From positions 54,560,001 to 54,624,000 of the forward strand of contig OX419757.1 of NCBI GenBank assembly GCA_948567375.1: 64,000 bases of DNA, given 5' to 3'. Under the pieces are notes generated by a model that saw nothing but the letters and a program-made list of their open reading frames with translations, had not been told where the DNA came from and ran no database searches. This document shows, one piece after another, positions 33,741-45,832 of this stretch. This DNA is from Lunularia cruciata (Eukaryota > Streptophyta > Marchantiopsida > Lunulariales > Lunulariaceae). Positions within the stretch are counted from its first letter, which is position 1. Each line of letters opens with the position of its first letter. A program made the translations under genes and the position numbers.

Positions 33741-34055
33741 GATCTTGTTGTAAAGTTGTCTAAACTAGATTTGGACTTGTGAGTCAATTGATACCATCGT
33801 AATTGCCATTGTGATGAGAGGAAGAGACATCAAATCAGGTTGCTGTGATAGGGCATTGGAGATGACATGGAACTGATGGGATTTGTACTCAAGTTTGATG
33901 TCAAACAAATGTAGTTGTTTCTCTCATTGATGATGCTGACCCTTCATGTGTTCTAAATGAAATGTCTACAACAAGGGATTATGATCAATTTGCTTGATCA
34001 CTTGTTTCCCCAAGAGATAATGCCTCCATACCTTGGTGGCATATACCATTGCTAG

Positions 34056-34689
34056 TTATTCTTGATCTTGAGCAAAATAGTTCCTTCTGCTATATTTAGT
34101 TTGCAAGACACAAAGCAATTGGATGTAACCCATATGGGAATTCTTGTTGCAACACGACTCTAATTGCAAAGTTAGAAGCATCAAAATCAACCACACAAGG
34201 TAGTTGAGGATCATATGCTTTAAGAATGGTTCTTGAAGACACATATATTTTAGCTTTTGGAATGCTTCTTCATGCTTGGTGGTCCATTGAAAGCTTGAGT
34301 TCTTTCCCAAGAGGTCGGTCAATGGTGTGGCTACATGAGCATAATAGTGGATGAACCATTGATAAAAACTTGCCAATCCATTAAATGCTTGTACTTCTAT
34401 AGCATCCATTGGAGTAGGCCAATTAGTAATGGCCTTGATTTTCTCCTCTTCTATCTTGATCCACTCCAATGAGATCTTGTGACTTCTAAACTTCCTTCTA
34501 CCAAAAGGTACACTTTGACTTTGTGCAATAAAACTTCCATTGGTGTAGTCATCTTAGGACTTCTTGCATGTGATTTGCATGTTTTGCATCTATCTTACTA
34601 TAATTTAAAATATTATCCAAGAACACCACTATATACTAATCCAATAGCCCATCCAACACTAGATGCATTCGATCCATGAAGACTATTAG
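34056..34689 (-). pseudogene. E3 reverse transcriptase (C-terminal half) and RNase H start
   Basis: The minus frame gives VVFLDNILNYSK (catalytic FLDD changed to FLDN), HMQEVLR, then ITNWPTPMDAIEVQAFNGLASFYQWFI and LTDLLGKNSSFQW, the connection region before RNase H. Upstream it stops at the nested solo LTR; the first half of the RT continues at 35102-35400. Confidence 0.85.
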
Positions 34690-35101
34690 TGTAAAAGACC
34701 AAGACCAAGGAGAGAAATAGGAGAATGGAAGATCACATTGGGACACTTGAATGTGGGTAAAATCCAAATGCCTAGCATGAGCTTTGGCTTTAGTACTTAT
34801 AGGGAGCATACAAGGCTCTTGAGAAGCTTCTCAAGAAGCTTCATTGAGCCACTTTCTTGGAGTGCAAGCCAAGTTAAGTGAGAAGCTTCTCAAGAAACTT
34901 CTTTTTAGAAGTTACCTACTTGGCTTGCAAGCTAAGCTAATTGGAAGCATCTAGAAGCTACTTACTTGGGGTGCAAGCTAAGCTAGCCGGGAAGCTTCCC
35001 AAGAAGCTTCCTAGATACTTCTAGAATTTCTAGGCTAATTTGGCCTATTTTTTATTTTGTTAGTCCTAACTAACTTCATTGCTAAACTCCATATTGTTAC
35101 A
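34690..35101 (-). mobile_element. Solo LTR of E3 family nested in E3, target duplication ATTAG
   Basis: 412 bp, TGTAAAAGACC to ATATTGTTACA, with ATTAG at 34685-34689 and 35102-35106. Aligns with both E3 LTRs, lacking about 50 bp of them. It separates two halves of the E3 RT. The heat-shock words are partly mutated (GAAGCATCTAGAA near 34943). Confidence 0.95.
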
Positions 35102-35410
35102 ATTAGAGCATTAGTGAGCCCAAAAGGTAGAACTCTCCACTCAAAATTCCCATACCTTGTGCAATGGGAGTCTACCAATAATTGCTTTGGAGATCCAACT
35201 TGGAGAAGTATTGTTCATCACTCAATTGATCAAGCAAGTCATCAATTTAAGGCAAGGGATATGCATTCTTCATTGTTTCTTTATTGAGACAATGATAATC
35301 AATACAAAAGCAAAGTCCTCCATCCTTCTTTGGAACAAATAGTACTTGTGCTCCCAAAGGAGATGTACTATATTGTATGAAATCCTTCTCCAATAACTCT
35401 AGTAGTGTTG
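35102..35410 (-). pseudogene. E3 reverse transcriptase, N-terminal half
   Basis: The minus frame reads [44 protein letters not shown] and LPFGLTNA, typical gypsy RT blocks, with stops. It continues across the nested solo LTR at 34689. Confidence 0.85.
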
Positions 35411-35853
35411 TTCAGAGCTCATCCAACTCCATCCAATGAGGGCCACTACATTGGTTTACTCATTGGAGTACTTCCTAGCAATAACTCAATCTTGAAGGAC
35501 ATACCACGATTGAAGGGTAATCCCTGTGGTAGATCATCCAAAAACATATCTGAAAACTCTTGGACTATTTGATCAACCATTGCTTGATGAGGCTTTTGAC
35601 CCTCCTTAGATCTTCCATGCATAATTGGCTTGATCTACACAACAAAAATAGACTTATCTTTCTCCAAAGCTTGCTCTATGGTTGCTTCATTGACAAACTT
35701 CCCATCTTTGGACTTATCTTCCTTCAAAGCTTGCTCTATGGCTGCTTTCTTGACAAAATTCCCCTCATAGGATTGATTATTTTTAGGTGTCTTACTCAAA
35801 GGTGCCAAATAACCTAATTGGAAATTACTACCTTGGTGTTGTACTTGAATTTG

Positions 35854-36210
35854 TCATTGGCTCCAATCAAATTGAACCTTATGATGTTCAAGCCAAGATA
35901 CACCTAGAATGATGTCATAGTGCAGAGGTGCAACTACAAACCTCATACACTCCAAATACTCATTCTTAATCTTGAAGGTAATAAGATGCAAGATACAGAA
36001 TGAAAAACCCTTTCTACCATCCGCCATCATCAATCTACTTCCAATTACTTGCTTGATAGGAATATTTAATTCCTTTGCTAATTGCATAAACATGTAATTC
36101 TTTGAACTTCCAAAATCAACCAAAATACTACAATCATGATCAAATATTATACCTTGCAAGTGAAGCAAACTTGCGTAAGTTGAGTCTTCAATCCTATTGG
36201 AACTAATCAA
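35854..36210 (-). pseudogene. E3 protease
   Basis: A 118-codon open frame with CSILVDFGSSKNYMFMQLAKEL (expected VDSGSS, here DFGSS), LMMADGRKG and YDIILGVSWLEHHKV. These are the active-site, flap and C-terminal motifs of gypsy proteases. The active-site Ser is replaced. Confidence 0.85.
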
Positions 36211-36239
36211 GTTTCCAATGAGCAGCTCAAAATCTCCTA

Positions 36240-37362
36240 TTGGGATGCCTCATTTCCCTTTTCATTCCGCTCCACAAACTCCATTTGAGCAATTTGTCAA
36301 GATTGCACATTCTTGAGTGGACATTCAACAATGCGATGTCCAATTTGGCGATAGTAAAAGCAATCACCATTTTACCACAATCTCTCCCAATCTATTATGC
36401 CAAGTGATCTCCATTGGTTTGCATCAATCTCCATTGGTGCCGGCTCCTCCAATTGTGTGTAATATGTTGGTAGGTTTTGTCAAAGTCAAGACCAAGCTGC
36501 CACAACTAAGGAATCAAAGCGCTTAGCAACTTGCATAGCTTTTTCTAAGTGTTTTGGCTCTTGCATAGTCACTTCCAATTTGGTTTGTGACTTCAAGCCC
36601 CTCACAAATTGATCTAGAGCTTCACAATCCAATTTATCTGGAATTTACATAATGGTGTTTTGGAATTGTATGATGTAGCTTCTTATAAAACCAATATGCT
36701 TTAATTATGCCAACTTATCTTCTGCAACTTGTTTGATATTTATTGCTTGGAATTGCACAATTATTATACATTTGAATTCTTCTCATATCAAGATTGGCAC
36801 AACAAACTACTGTTCAACTCGCTCTACTTGAAATTGCTACCATAGTTTTGCCACTCTATCAAGTGGCTTGAAGCTAAGAGAATCCATTTCCATTCATCTT
36901 GAAGATTTGTAGCCTCAAAATAATATTCACAATTAAATAAAAAGTTCTCCATTATGCTTAGGAGATTCATGCCATCAAATACCTTGGGTTTTGGAAATTG
37001 GATTTTCTCTTCTCCTTCTCAAAATGATGCTCTCTCTACACGCTCTTATTGTTGATGGTCTTGTTCATCCAACAATCAAGTAATGTGCTTGATTTGTTAC
37101 TCCATAGCAATGATAACCTTGGGCATTGCCACCATGGCTATTACTCTATCACACTATTCCCAATTTATCTAACTTATTAGCACACAAATGCATCAATTCC
37201 ACCTCTACCGTTCTCCATAGGTTACAACCGGAAGTACCAAGGGTTCCTCAAACAAGGTGATGAACTATGTGAAATGATGCTTGGGTAGTACACAACCACA
37301 AAAAGCCCAATGGTTTGGCAGAAATGTATTTGGTGGTTCATCAATTCCATCCATCTCATTCT
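36240..37362 (-). pseudogene. E3 gag (decayed)
   Basis: No long frame survives. A zinc-knuckle remnant (YYRQIGHRIVECP, first Cys pair damaged) is readable near 36310-36355. The region lies between the primer-binding site and protease, where gag belongs. Confidence 0.6.
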
Positions 37363-37376
37363 TGCTCTGATACCAA
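37363..37376 (-). promoter_or_regulatory. E3 primer-binding site (initiator tRNA-Met)
   Basis: GCTCTGATACCAA in plus view, TTGGTATCAGAGC on the minus strand, directly abutting the 5' LTR. Complementary to initiator tRNA-Met. Confidence 0.9.
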
Positions 37377-37880
37377 TGTAAAAGACCAAGACCAAGGAGA
37401 GAAATAAGAGAATGGAAGATCACATTGGGACACTTGAATGAGTGAAAACTCCAAATACCTAGCATGAGCTTGGGCTTTGGTATTTATAGAGAGCATACAA
37501 GACTCTTTGGTATTTATATGGAGCACACAAGGCTCTTGAGAAGCTTCTCAAGAAGCTTCCTTTAGCTACTTTCTTGGAATGCAAACCAAGTTAACTAGGG
37601 AGCTTCTCAAGAAGTTTCATTCTAGAAATTGTCTATTTGGCATGCAAGCTAAGCTAGTTGGAAGCTTCTAGAAGCTATCTACTTGGAGTGCAAGCTAAGC
37701 TAATCGGGAAGTTTCCCAAGAAACTATCTCCTTGAAATTGCCACTTGGCATGCATGTTACTCAATACTTGGAAGGTAGCAAGTAGCTTCCTAGATACTTC
37801 TAGAATATTTTAGACTAATTTGGCCTATTTGCTACTTTGTTAGCCTTGACTAACTTGTTGATGACCTCCATATTGTTACA
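37377..37880 (-). repeat. E3 5' LTR with duplicated TATA segment
   Basis: 504 bp. Compared with the 3' LTR it has a 30-bp tandem duplication, units 37476-37505 and 37506-37535, each starting TTTGGTATTTATA. There are thus two TATA boxes on the minus strand. Heat-shock element GAAGCTTCTAGAA at 37661-37673. Confidence 0.95.
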
Positions 37881-38878
37881 CATGTACATCTTACCATTTT
37901 GTTGAACCTATCTTCTCATCCAATACACCTCTTGAGCCTTGATGGTCAATAGTTTCTTATATCAATTACTCAATGTTAGCTCTACTCTCTTCTAAAACTA
38001 ATTTCATCTCCTTCAATTATTAGAACAAGCTTTGTATGATCAAATTATCTATTTTTTTCCTCCTCTACTGGTTGGAATCAATGAATATAAAAATCTCCAA
38101 TTAGTGCATCTTTGCATCAATTATTATGCACCACCAATGGTAAATTTAAATTTTAAATTTCTTGATATTTCTCTTCATCCAATCTTTGAACAATAAAATC
38201 CTTTTATGTAACTTTTATACACAATAATAACATACATCAACTCAAGAGTTGAAATTGAAATGATTTTCTATATAGATCAATACCTCATAACAATATTTAA
38301 ATGTTATAATCCTATTTACCGACATAAGAGACCATAGGAAACACCATCAAGTTTGGAGATTCTCTCAATCAAATCATAGAGTTTATGTTGAACTTATTCA
38401 CCAAATGTTATTTAAAGATATACTTGTACATAGATTGAAATTAAGTGTAAAATGTTTGAAAAAGGAAATTTCAAGATTTTAAATAGAGTAAAATCTTTGA
38501 TAATGTTGCAATGCTTATCAAATTTTCATTTCAAAACTCAAAGCTAAAATTTCACCGGCAATTACTCCATAATTACTACTTTTACCTTAATTTACTTTTA
38601 GACTAATGGAATTTATTTTTACTATATAACAAGTTTCCACGTTCTTCAACATCTAAGAGTATTACTTCCTCATACTCATACTTCTAAGAAGTGTAATGCA
38701 TTAGTCTAGAGAAAGAACTTACTTTGATACCATTGTAATTTATGTATATAAGAAATATTTGTCCAAAATGAACTTCAAAGGAAAAGTGCACCTAAAGGTC
38801 AATCTTTTTTTTCATGTATTGAAAAGCTACCACAAAGATTAGTCACCATTATTAACATGGATTGATGATGTAGCATAG

Positions 38879-38882
<4 letters not shown>

Positions 38883-38935
<53 letters not shown>
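38883..38935. repeat. (AT)n microsatellite
   Basis: About 26 uninterrupted AT units. Confidence 0.98.
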
Positions 38936-38938
<3 letters not shown>

Positions 38939-40448
38939 ACATATGTCAAAGACTTCACCTATATATGTTGATTAACTATATTTGACTTCACTCATAAGTT
39001 ACATTTAACCTTACTTATAAGTTATACTTGGCTTTATTTATAAATTACTCTTGATTATCATTAAAAGCCTATGCTTAATTTCACCCACAAACGTTCTCTA
39101 ACTACTTTACTAGCCAATATCCTTGAGTAAATTAGAACTCTAACTTTAATTTTGACTAAAAAATGATTGTTTCAAGCAATCTAAACTTAAAGTCAATTTT
39201 CATAAGAAAAGCTTAAAACTTGGAGTGCATTTTCCAAAGTGTATGAACATTCAAGAATTCCTCATAGTTTTAGATTTCATTTGATCGCACCATTCCAAAG
39301 TTGGGGCCAAACATTTGGATGAATAGTTACTACCGTAAACATAATCACCTATTCTTGATCTCTTTAGCATGGATCTACGCACCAATCCACTAAAATTAAT
39401 CACAAGGAGAATAAGAAAAATATCAACCTAGTTCTAGTTATAGCAGTTTCTTAATATACATCACAAGTCTTCCATGCCTCTCAACAAGGTGAGATATGCT
39501 TTTTTTGCTTTTATTACCTTATGTTTCTTGCTCATTATTGTTTCTATCTTATAGGAGAGATTAGCGAATTGAGTAATATGAATTTACATTTTACCCAATG
39601 ACTTATCCAAAATACCTATCATAATATTTATAATGTACACGGCCTCTTTCTTTGTCTGCAATGTTAAGCTTCAACTTCGTAAGATTATAAATAGCATTGT
39701 TTATCTTGGATAAAAATTGCAGAGGAATCATCTTTGTGAAAACCTGGTCGACAGATACTGCACTCTTGTTAGCTTGAATAAGTACCTTGCCAAAGGTTAT
39801 TCTTAGCCATCTATATCAAAGTCTCTTTAGTATATAAATTATTATTAAAAATTATATCTATACTCACTCCAAAAATTATGTCATTAGCATTGAATACAAC
39901 CTATATTGGAAGCTTGTTCAATGTTAGATCAAAGTCTTCTTAGTAGATAGAATATTACTCAAAATCTTGTCCAAACTCAGCATACAAATTGCATTTTAAA
40001 CTTTGAATACAACTTCAGTTGGTATCTGAAGTTGTTACCTTCTACACCCTAACATGAAATAATTTCACATAAAAATGCCCTACTCAAGAGAAAAACCAAT
40101 ATATTCAAATCATTCAACACTTTTGTATACCTAAAGCGTACTTTTTTCCAAAGCCATTTCCATTTCACATTCTTAAATATAATCAATCAATTTTTTGAAA
40201 GCAACTCACCTCTTCCTTTTATCTACAAATTTATTTTTGTTTATTTTTCAATATCTAAAACTACTCTTATAATTAGCATACAACACTCCTTACAGTTTGT
40301 TATAATTTGATCAACCGGTTGAGCTTATCTTTAGCGATGATGAATGTATGTTGATCATGTAGCCTAGACGTGATGAAATTTGGACGCAAGATACCTAATA
40401 AGCTAACCTTGCTTTGTATAATGAATATCTCTCTATTATGATGATCCC

Positions 40449-40600
40449 AATAATTACTATTAAAATATAAGAAACTTCCGCTGATGAACTAGTCAATCTT
40501 CTGTAATCACGAACTTCAATAGAATAATTATTATTAAAATATAAGAAACTTAAGCTGATGAACTAGTCAATCCTCTATAATCACGGACTTCAATAGTTGT
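40449..40600. repeat. Tandem duplication, two ~76-bp units
   Basis: Units 40449-40524 and 40525-40600 share ATTAAAATATAAGAAACTT, GCTGATGAACTAGTCAATC and ATCACG(A/G)ACTTCAATAG, with a handful of substitutions. Confidence 0.9.
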
Positions 40601-40639
40601 TGTGTAAAGACGATTAAATAAAACGACACCTTATATGAT

Positions 40640-43009
40640 TCAAATTTACTCAGATAGCTGAGATGGCCCCACCAAGACAATCGACTGAGGCACTGTTAAG
40701 TTTCTCTGCCAACTTGGAGTCCAGTCAAGTGCCAAAGTTGGAGTAAAGTCCATCTCTGTAAAACAGCGCACTAACAGGTTAGAGTCACCACTAACAGGTT
40801 AATGCACGCAGTGAATTGAGTAAGACTGTCCCCCGATTCAAAAACCGTACCTGAAGGCAGAGACTAAACTAAGCTCGAACCTCAGTCCCGTAGTTATGTC
40901 CTTCAGTTTCGACCATGCCATCAATATTCTCTTCCTCACACACGACTCTAATTCAAATTGACTCCCTCACAAGTGCTTATGTCAAAATTAACTCCTCTGT
41001 GGCTTATGAAGAAAGTCAATTTTACCATGAGCATTCTGAATGTGCTTTCAAAAGACTGCCCTTGCTCAACCTCTCCAGTTCAGCGCTTCTATGCTGAGAA
41101 GGAAATGCACCGGAGAAGTTACAAAGTTACGCCCAGTGTACGAGACCAAGGTCTTGAATCTTGAATCTAATGCATCATACCAAGTTGTGCTGAGATAGAA
41201 GCGGAATTCATACAGCCCGGCAGAAATCTCCCTAAGCCGAGGCGTTGCACAAAGGATGACATCATAAAGGAATTCACTTTAGGAAATCAGTGGTCATTAA
41301 TGCGCCCCATGCAGCCTCGGCCTCGTCCTCAGCAGTGGGAACTTACACTGTCGAGGTGATAACCACTGCTGAATGCAGGTTCTGTGGAGTAAACTGAAGT
41401 GCCCACGTTTGACCTCATTTCATTAAAGTCTGAATCTCTGAGGATTGAGCTGCATAGCTTGAAGGCTAAATTTCTCGGGCCCTTCAAGGAGGTCCCTCAA
41501 GGTGTTTCGCTCTCTGTGACCGGGAACATGGTTACAAGGTGAGACTTTGTTGTTTCTAGCTTGTGCCGCCATGCCTTACGCTCATGCTCCTTCAATCTTT
41601 ACTACTCTGGACATTCTGTGGTGAAAGTTCTGGACATGGCCATCCTTTAAGTCAGAACCGATGGGAAGGAGAGGTCACTGATTGATTACTACTCGGAACG
41701 CTGTGAAATTGAGTCCAGGATTGGGAAATCAGTATCAAGCATCCGCACGCCACTGACCACCAGAGGGGTGTATTCAAACAGCTTTTCGCTTGCTTCCTGC
41801 CCTTGTCATCATCAGCAATTAGGCTTCACTGCGGGGTTTCACGCGTCTGTACTTCTGCGGTCAAGTTCTCAAGGTAAGGTCCGATACTCTGTAACCAAGC
41901 TCCTGAAGCCATGAGCAAAATTCTGCGAGCTAAATGAGCAATTCGGGGACCAATGATGAAATTCTGTACATAGTGGGTGAATCTCCAGTTGACAGCAGCA
42001 AGAGGCATGTATGTTGTTCAGTTGCTAGTTTCTAAGTCCGAAAGAATGTGTTTTCAAGTTCGTGAAAGCCAATTATCAAGAAATTTTGCCTGGTTCCCTG
42101 AAGAAATTAGAGAATAATCTCGTGTCGTGTCAGTTGAGCACATTCAAAGCACCACCCTAAAATGAGCGCGTTGTTGCAACAAATTTGCCTCGTGATACCT
42201 CGAGCTATCGTTGCATGCTCATTCAAGTTGGAGATGTAACGTGCTGCATACGATAATATCTTTAGGAAGCGAACCCTGTACGGATAGTCTTCAGAAATCT
42301 CTTTCTACCAGAATTCCACCATCAGATATCCCTAAGAACCTACCATATGTCGGGGTCAATGTCTCAAATCTCAATAGAGCTAATAATTTACACGGTTCCC
42401 TTTTCTGTCCTCGCGTGGCTGTGCTCGCGAGCCTCATCACAGACGATTGGACAGAACCTCCGCCTCATATTGCATTCAGGCCGCTGTGTCCTTGGTAGCC
42501 AGTCGTCACAGACGAGGACATAAGTGACATCCGAATATTACATCTATCAGGCTGATGTCAACATCCCTTTAGTCCATCTGGCCACTTCACATGACATTGG
42601 AAAATCTGAAACTTGACCTATCAGAATGACCAAATATACGATGAGAAAGGATATCTTGCAGCTCGTATATTACATATGGCTGTAGATGTGGCGACCATAG
42701 TAATTGGAGCAACATCATATCCGAGTCCCATCTACCTTCCCTCTACTTTCCGCGTGAAATAACCTTGAATCTTGGATTTCAGTTAAAGGTTGAAAGCTTG
42801 TAACTGACCAGAAAACTCCCAGCAGGAATTTTCGGAGAAAAACTGACCTTCTACTGCTTCAATGTACAACCAACCCTTTGAAGGATACATTTGAGTGGTC
42901 TCACTTTAGGAACTCTTTCAAGCGTAGATGGCCGCGGTTGAAAGATATCTCCTGAAATCAGCTACGTTTGGTTTTGCTCACGGACCTGGTGACCAGAGTT
43001 CTCAATAAG
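40640..43009. other. Upstream region of DUF309 gene
   Basis: Higher GC than its surroundings and no match to the transposons here. A possible exon at 41641-41873 is listed separately. A second candidate donor (GTTACAAG|GTGAGAC near 41537) follows an open stretch reading LRIELHSLKAKFLGPFKEVP; I cannot assign it. Confidence 0.4.
41641..41873 (+). other. Possible upstream exon of DUF309 gene (transit-peptide-like)
   Basis: Open from a TAA near 41648 to a strong donor CAAG|GTAAGG at 41873/41874. The translated end (SVSSIRTPLTTRGVYSNSF...LLRSSSQ) is rich in Ser, Thr and Arg and poor in acidic residues, like a plastid transit peptide. Its phase fits an acceptor at 43009 before the DUF309 frame. 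No in-frame ATG was found, so the true start must lie further upstream or the exon is wrong. Confidence 0.3.
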
Positions 43010-44179
43010 CTCGCAACGGAGTGGTCATGTTTGATGTTGACTTAGGTGTTCACTTCTTTCAAAGAAAAAGTTCAGCTGGGAATGTACTCACACTGGCATG
43101 GAGATGGAACGATGAAGAGATTGCGCAAGCAGCCTTAGGAGTGAGTTTCCAGGAGGGGGTGAAGTTGTTCAATGCCGGAGAGTACTACCAGTGCCATGAT
43201 ATTCTGGAAAGTCTATGGAACGATGCAGAGGAACCTCAAAGAAGTATTCTACATGGTATACTTCAATGTGCCGTGGGCTTGTACCATCTCACGCATCAGG
43301 TAATCAACTTATTTTCCTTCGTCCTTCCATTTACCAGGTTAGCATTCTGAGTAGTTGATATTTTCAATGAGAAGTTTGAGTTTTTAGGGTGCATCCAGTT
43401 AACTCTTTCATCTAAATGTTGCTCATGTTTTACAGAATCACAGGGGAGCTATGGTTGAGTTAGGAGAAGGTCTAACAAAATTGCGACGTGTGCGGCTCAA
43501 GAGTGGGCCTCTGCATGACTTTGAGCAAGAAGCATCAGCTGTGCTAGAATTTATATACAACACACAACTGGAACATGCCGCATGTAGGTTCCTGGTAACG
43601 GCTAAACAAAATTTTAGACAGTCCTGTCTTCCACTCTACTCTTTCTCTTGAGGATGTGTATCGTTCTAAGAAATCAATCTGGTTCGCGTATTGGAGAATG
43701 TAGAAACTTTCAACAGTCAGTACGTCGAGTAGAAAAGAGATAGCCGTGTCCTTTAAAGCAACACTCGTATCCGAGTGGGAATAAATTGGGTTGAGAATTT
43801 TTGCTTGCACTGTGCAGGGGAATCTATTTAAGACTCAGTAACCTTCAGTGCTTAAAACAGAACGTCTAACCTGGTTTCGAAGTGAATTGTCTCGGTTATG
43901 ATGTGCATTGTTGCTTAACCTATTCATCTTCTTGTCTACGCAGGTTCTGACGATATATGTATCACAATGGATGGATCTGAGCAGTCGTATCGATTGCTAG
44001 GCAATTTCGGAGCTGGTCAAGTTCTTTATGAGGTAGCTGAAGAAGGTGACGGTTTTCACATCCATTTCAAATCACAGAGGTCGGGAGCAGTGGCAGAGGA
44101 GAATGCTGCCTTATCCCCTCTAAAAGTGAAGGTCCCTGTTCTACAAGCAGCAGAAGAAGACCTCTACACCCTAACTTAA
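43010..44179 (+). CDS. DUF309 family protein, three exons supported
   Basis: Exons 43010-43299, 43436-43583 and 43944-44179 join in frame with GT-AG introns (CAG|GTAATC, TACAG|AATC; GCAT|GTAGGT, CGCAG|GTTC). The first exon carries the DUF309 core: GVKLFNAGEYYQCHDILESL, WNDAEEPQRSILHGILQCAV. The H-x3-E-x2-W signature (HDILESLW) is intact. The second has HRGAMVELGEGLTKLRR and AVLEFIYNTQLEHAAC. The third has MDGSEQSYRLLGNFGAGQVLYEV and ends VPVLQAAEEDLYTLT. Plant members are about 200-280 residues, often plastid-predicted; biochemical function is unknown. No stops or frameshifts, in contrast to everything around it. The 5' end is not settled; if translation starts within this exon, the first ATG is 43027. 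Confidence 0.85.
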
Positions 44180-45832
44180 TTGATGGTTTGCAATTCAATC
44201 TGGGCTTGGAGTTTCTAGTAGAAATCGTGCCTGAAGTTATCTATTCAACACTAAGATTATGCCAGTGGAGATCATTCAAAAGGTGTCGAAGAGAAGGAAA
44301 GGTGAGTGCACGACCTGCATATTCCGCACATTCCAAGTGGACAGCCACTTCCACCGAATTCAAGGAGAGAGGACATAAGATCCAAATGAAAAGGGAAATG
44401 TATATTGGAGAGCAAATATCTTTCTAGCCAAATGGGTTCCATGGGCCAAGCGCATATCCTTTTTGCCTGTCTTGAATCTACACATATCAGTAAGCTTGCG
44501 AAAGATCAGCAAGGAAAAAGCCTTGCAAACATAGTTTGTTCGGAGTCTATGGTGCCGTTCGGGGAACTGGTTACGAATTGGAATAGCAATTTTTTTGGGC
44601 CCAAGGAATCCTTGTGAACTGAAGAAATTCTGGATCCAGAGATTCCTCCCGCCGTGGATAGTAGCAAAATAACTACCGAAATTCTACGACCTCTTTTACA
44701 TCATGGAGCGCACTAAGACGACATTGACTTTCAAAAAGCTCGAGAAATTCGTCCCTCTGCTACTGCAACAACGTTTCCAGAAGCAAGTCACGATATATCA
44801 CGTGGTCTGTTGGTTTGAGAAGCTCCTTTGCCTGAACTTCATTCAAAGGCAGATGACACCTGACAGTTTGGGGCAACTTCCGCAGTTGGTAGAATGTTTG
44901 CATTCTAGCAATCAGACTGACAGTCCTATTCCTGGAGACTATGGCAATCTTTACGAAATACCATATCTGACAATTAGCGGCAGCAGGATTCAGAGGATTC
45001 GAATTCCATACCTTCGAGTCTCTTCAAACTCAGAGCCGATCTCCCCGATCATATCTTCAGGGTATCTCTCCGGGTGTTATTTGGCCTTATTCTCAACGCG
45101 GCTTTCAGTTCAATCCGAGCTTCAACAATCTGGAAGAAAAGACTCTCTTATCAACAGAGCAGCTTCGTCCAAGGCACAAAACGAATGGGAACTCCAAGAG
45201 CTCGTGGTTTGCCTTAACCTCCTTGCAAAACACCTACCCATTAAACAATCTGCAAGGACAAATTCCTTTTAAACAAAATCCCTTTGTTCAATGCCCAAGA
45301 CGAATGTCCATAGAAACTCCTAGACCTCGTACTTTGTCTTCGGATCCGTGCTTAGAACCTACCAACCCGACTCAACGATAGCACCACCCTGCAGTTGCAA
45401 CCTTTATTCTTGACCTTGGGGTCAGATTCCATGTACCCCCTTGGAATGTGGACAGTTCTTTTGTGAGTCCTCTTCAACATATCCGTCAGTAATCACTACT
45501 GTATGAACTAAACGAAAGCAATGTGTCAACTGCACCGGTGTTGAGTAGATTTTGAATTGTAAACCCCACTCTACTTTGATTCAAATAGATGTGAAATTTA
45601 ATTGTTTGACCCACTCCCTCGAGCTCTCACTTGATCGAACTCCCTCCAAAATCTCCATTCTATGAGCGATCAAACTCCTTCCAAAATCTCACTTCCGCGA
45701 GCAATGTACAAGAGAGTGTGATGATGTCGAGAGATAGGTTTGCTACTTTCTAGTTGTTAGAAATTGAAAATTTCATTTAAAAAGTTAAAACTTGGTTAGT
45801 GCACGACAAGATTTGACAAAGCGCATTCATGG
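44180..45832. other. Downstream region of DUF309 gene
   Basis: No transposon signature. One 189-codon open frame (44703-45272) is listed separately. 45600-45700 contains a degenerate repeated CTCCCTCCAAAATCTC/CTCCTTCCAAAATCTC motif. Confidence 0.4.
44703..45272 (+). CDS. Hypothetical ORF downstream of DUF309 gene
   Basis: 189 codons from ATG, the longest open frame in this island. The start MERTKTTLTFKKLEKF is basic, the middle is Ser- and hydrophobic-rich, and no domain, signal or repeat is recognised. Composition is unremarkable. It could be a chance frame within a long 3' region or a fragment of another gene; there is no homologous copy in the window to compare. Confidence 0.25.
   Translation: MERTKTTLTFKKLEKFVPLLLQQRFQKQVTIYHVVCWFEKLLCLNFIQRQMTPDSLGQLPQLVECLHSSNQTDSPIPGDYGNLYEIPYLTISGSRIQRIRIPYLRVSSNSEPISPIISSGYLSGCYLALFSTRLSVQSELQQSGRKDSLINRAASSKAQNEWELQELVVCLNLLAKHLPIKQSARTNSF

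Larger units (their letters stand above)
31787..37880 (-). mobile_element. E3: complete Ty3/gypsy chromovirus, target duplication CATGT
   Basis: 3' LTR 31787-32249 and 5' LTR 37377-37880 in plus coordinates, with CATGT at 31782-31786 and 37881-37885. A primer-binding site lies inside the 5' LTR, and a purine-rich tract (minus GGTGGGAGAATA) abuts the 3' LTR. Gag, protease, RT, integrase and chromodomain are readable on the minus strand, all broken. A solo LTR of the same family is nested at 34690-35101. The two LTRs differ by many substitutions and a 30-bp duplication, so E3 is clearly older than E1. Confidence 0.95.
37881..40640. other. AT-rich intergenic DNA, simple and tandem repeats
   Basis: No gene supported. 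Contains the AT microsatellite and the tandem duplication listed below. Another weak repetition occurs around 39830-40010 (GTCT(C/T)TTTAGTA...GAATACAAC twice). Confidence 0.5.

Noticed and set aside
41530-41545. Splice donor near 41537 as part of the DUF309 gene
   Set aside because: Good-looking donor, but the upstream open stretch has no similarity to the family and no phase-compatible link could be shown.
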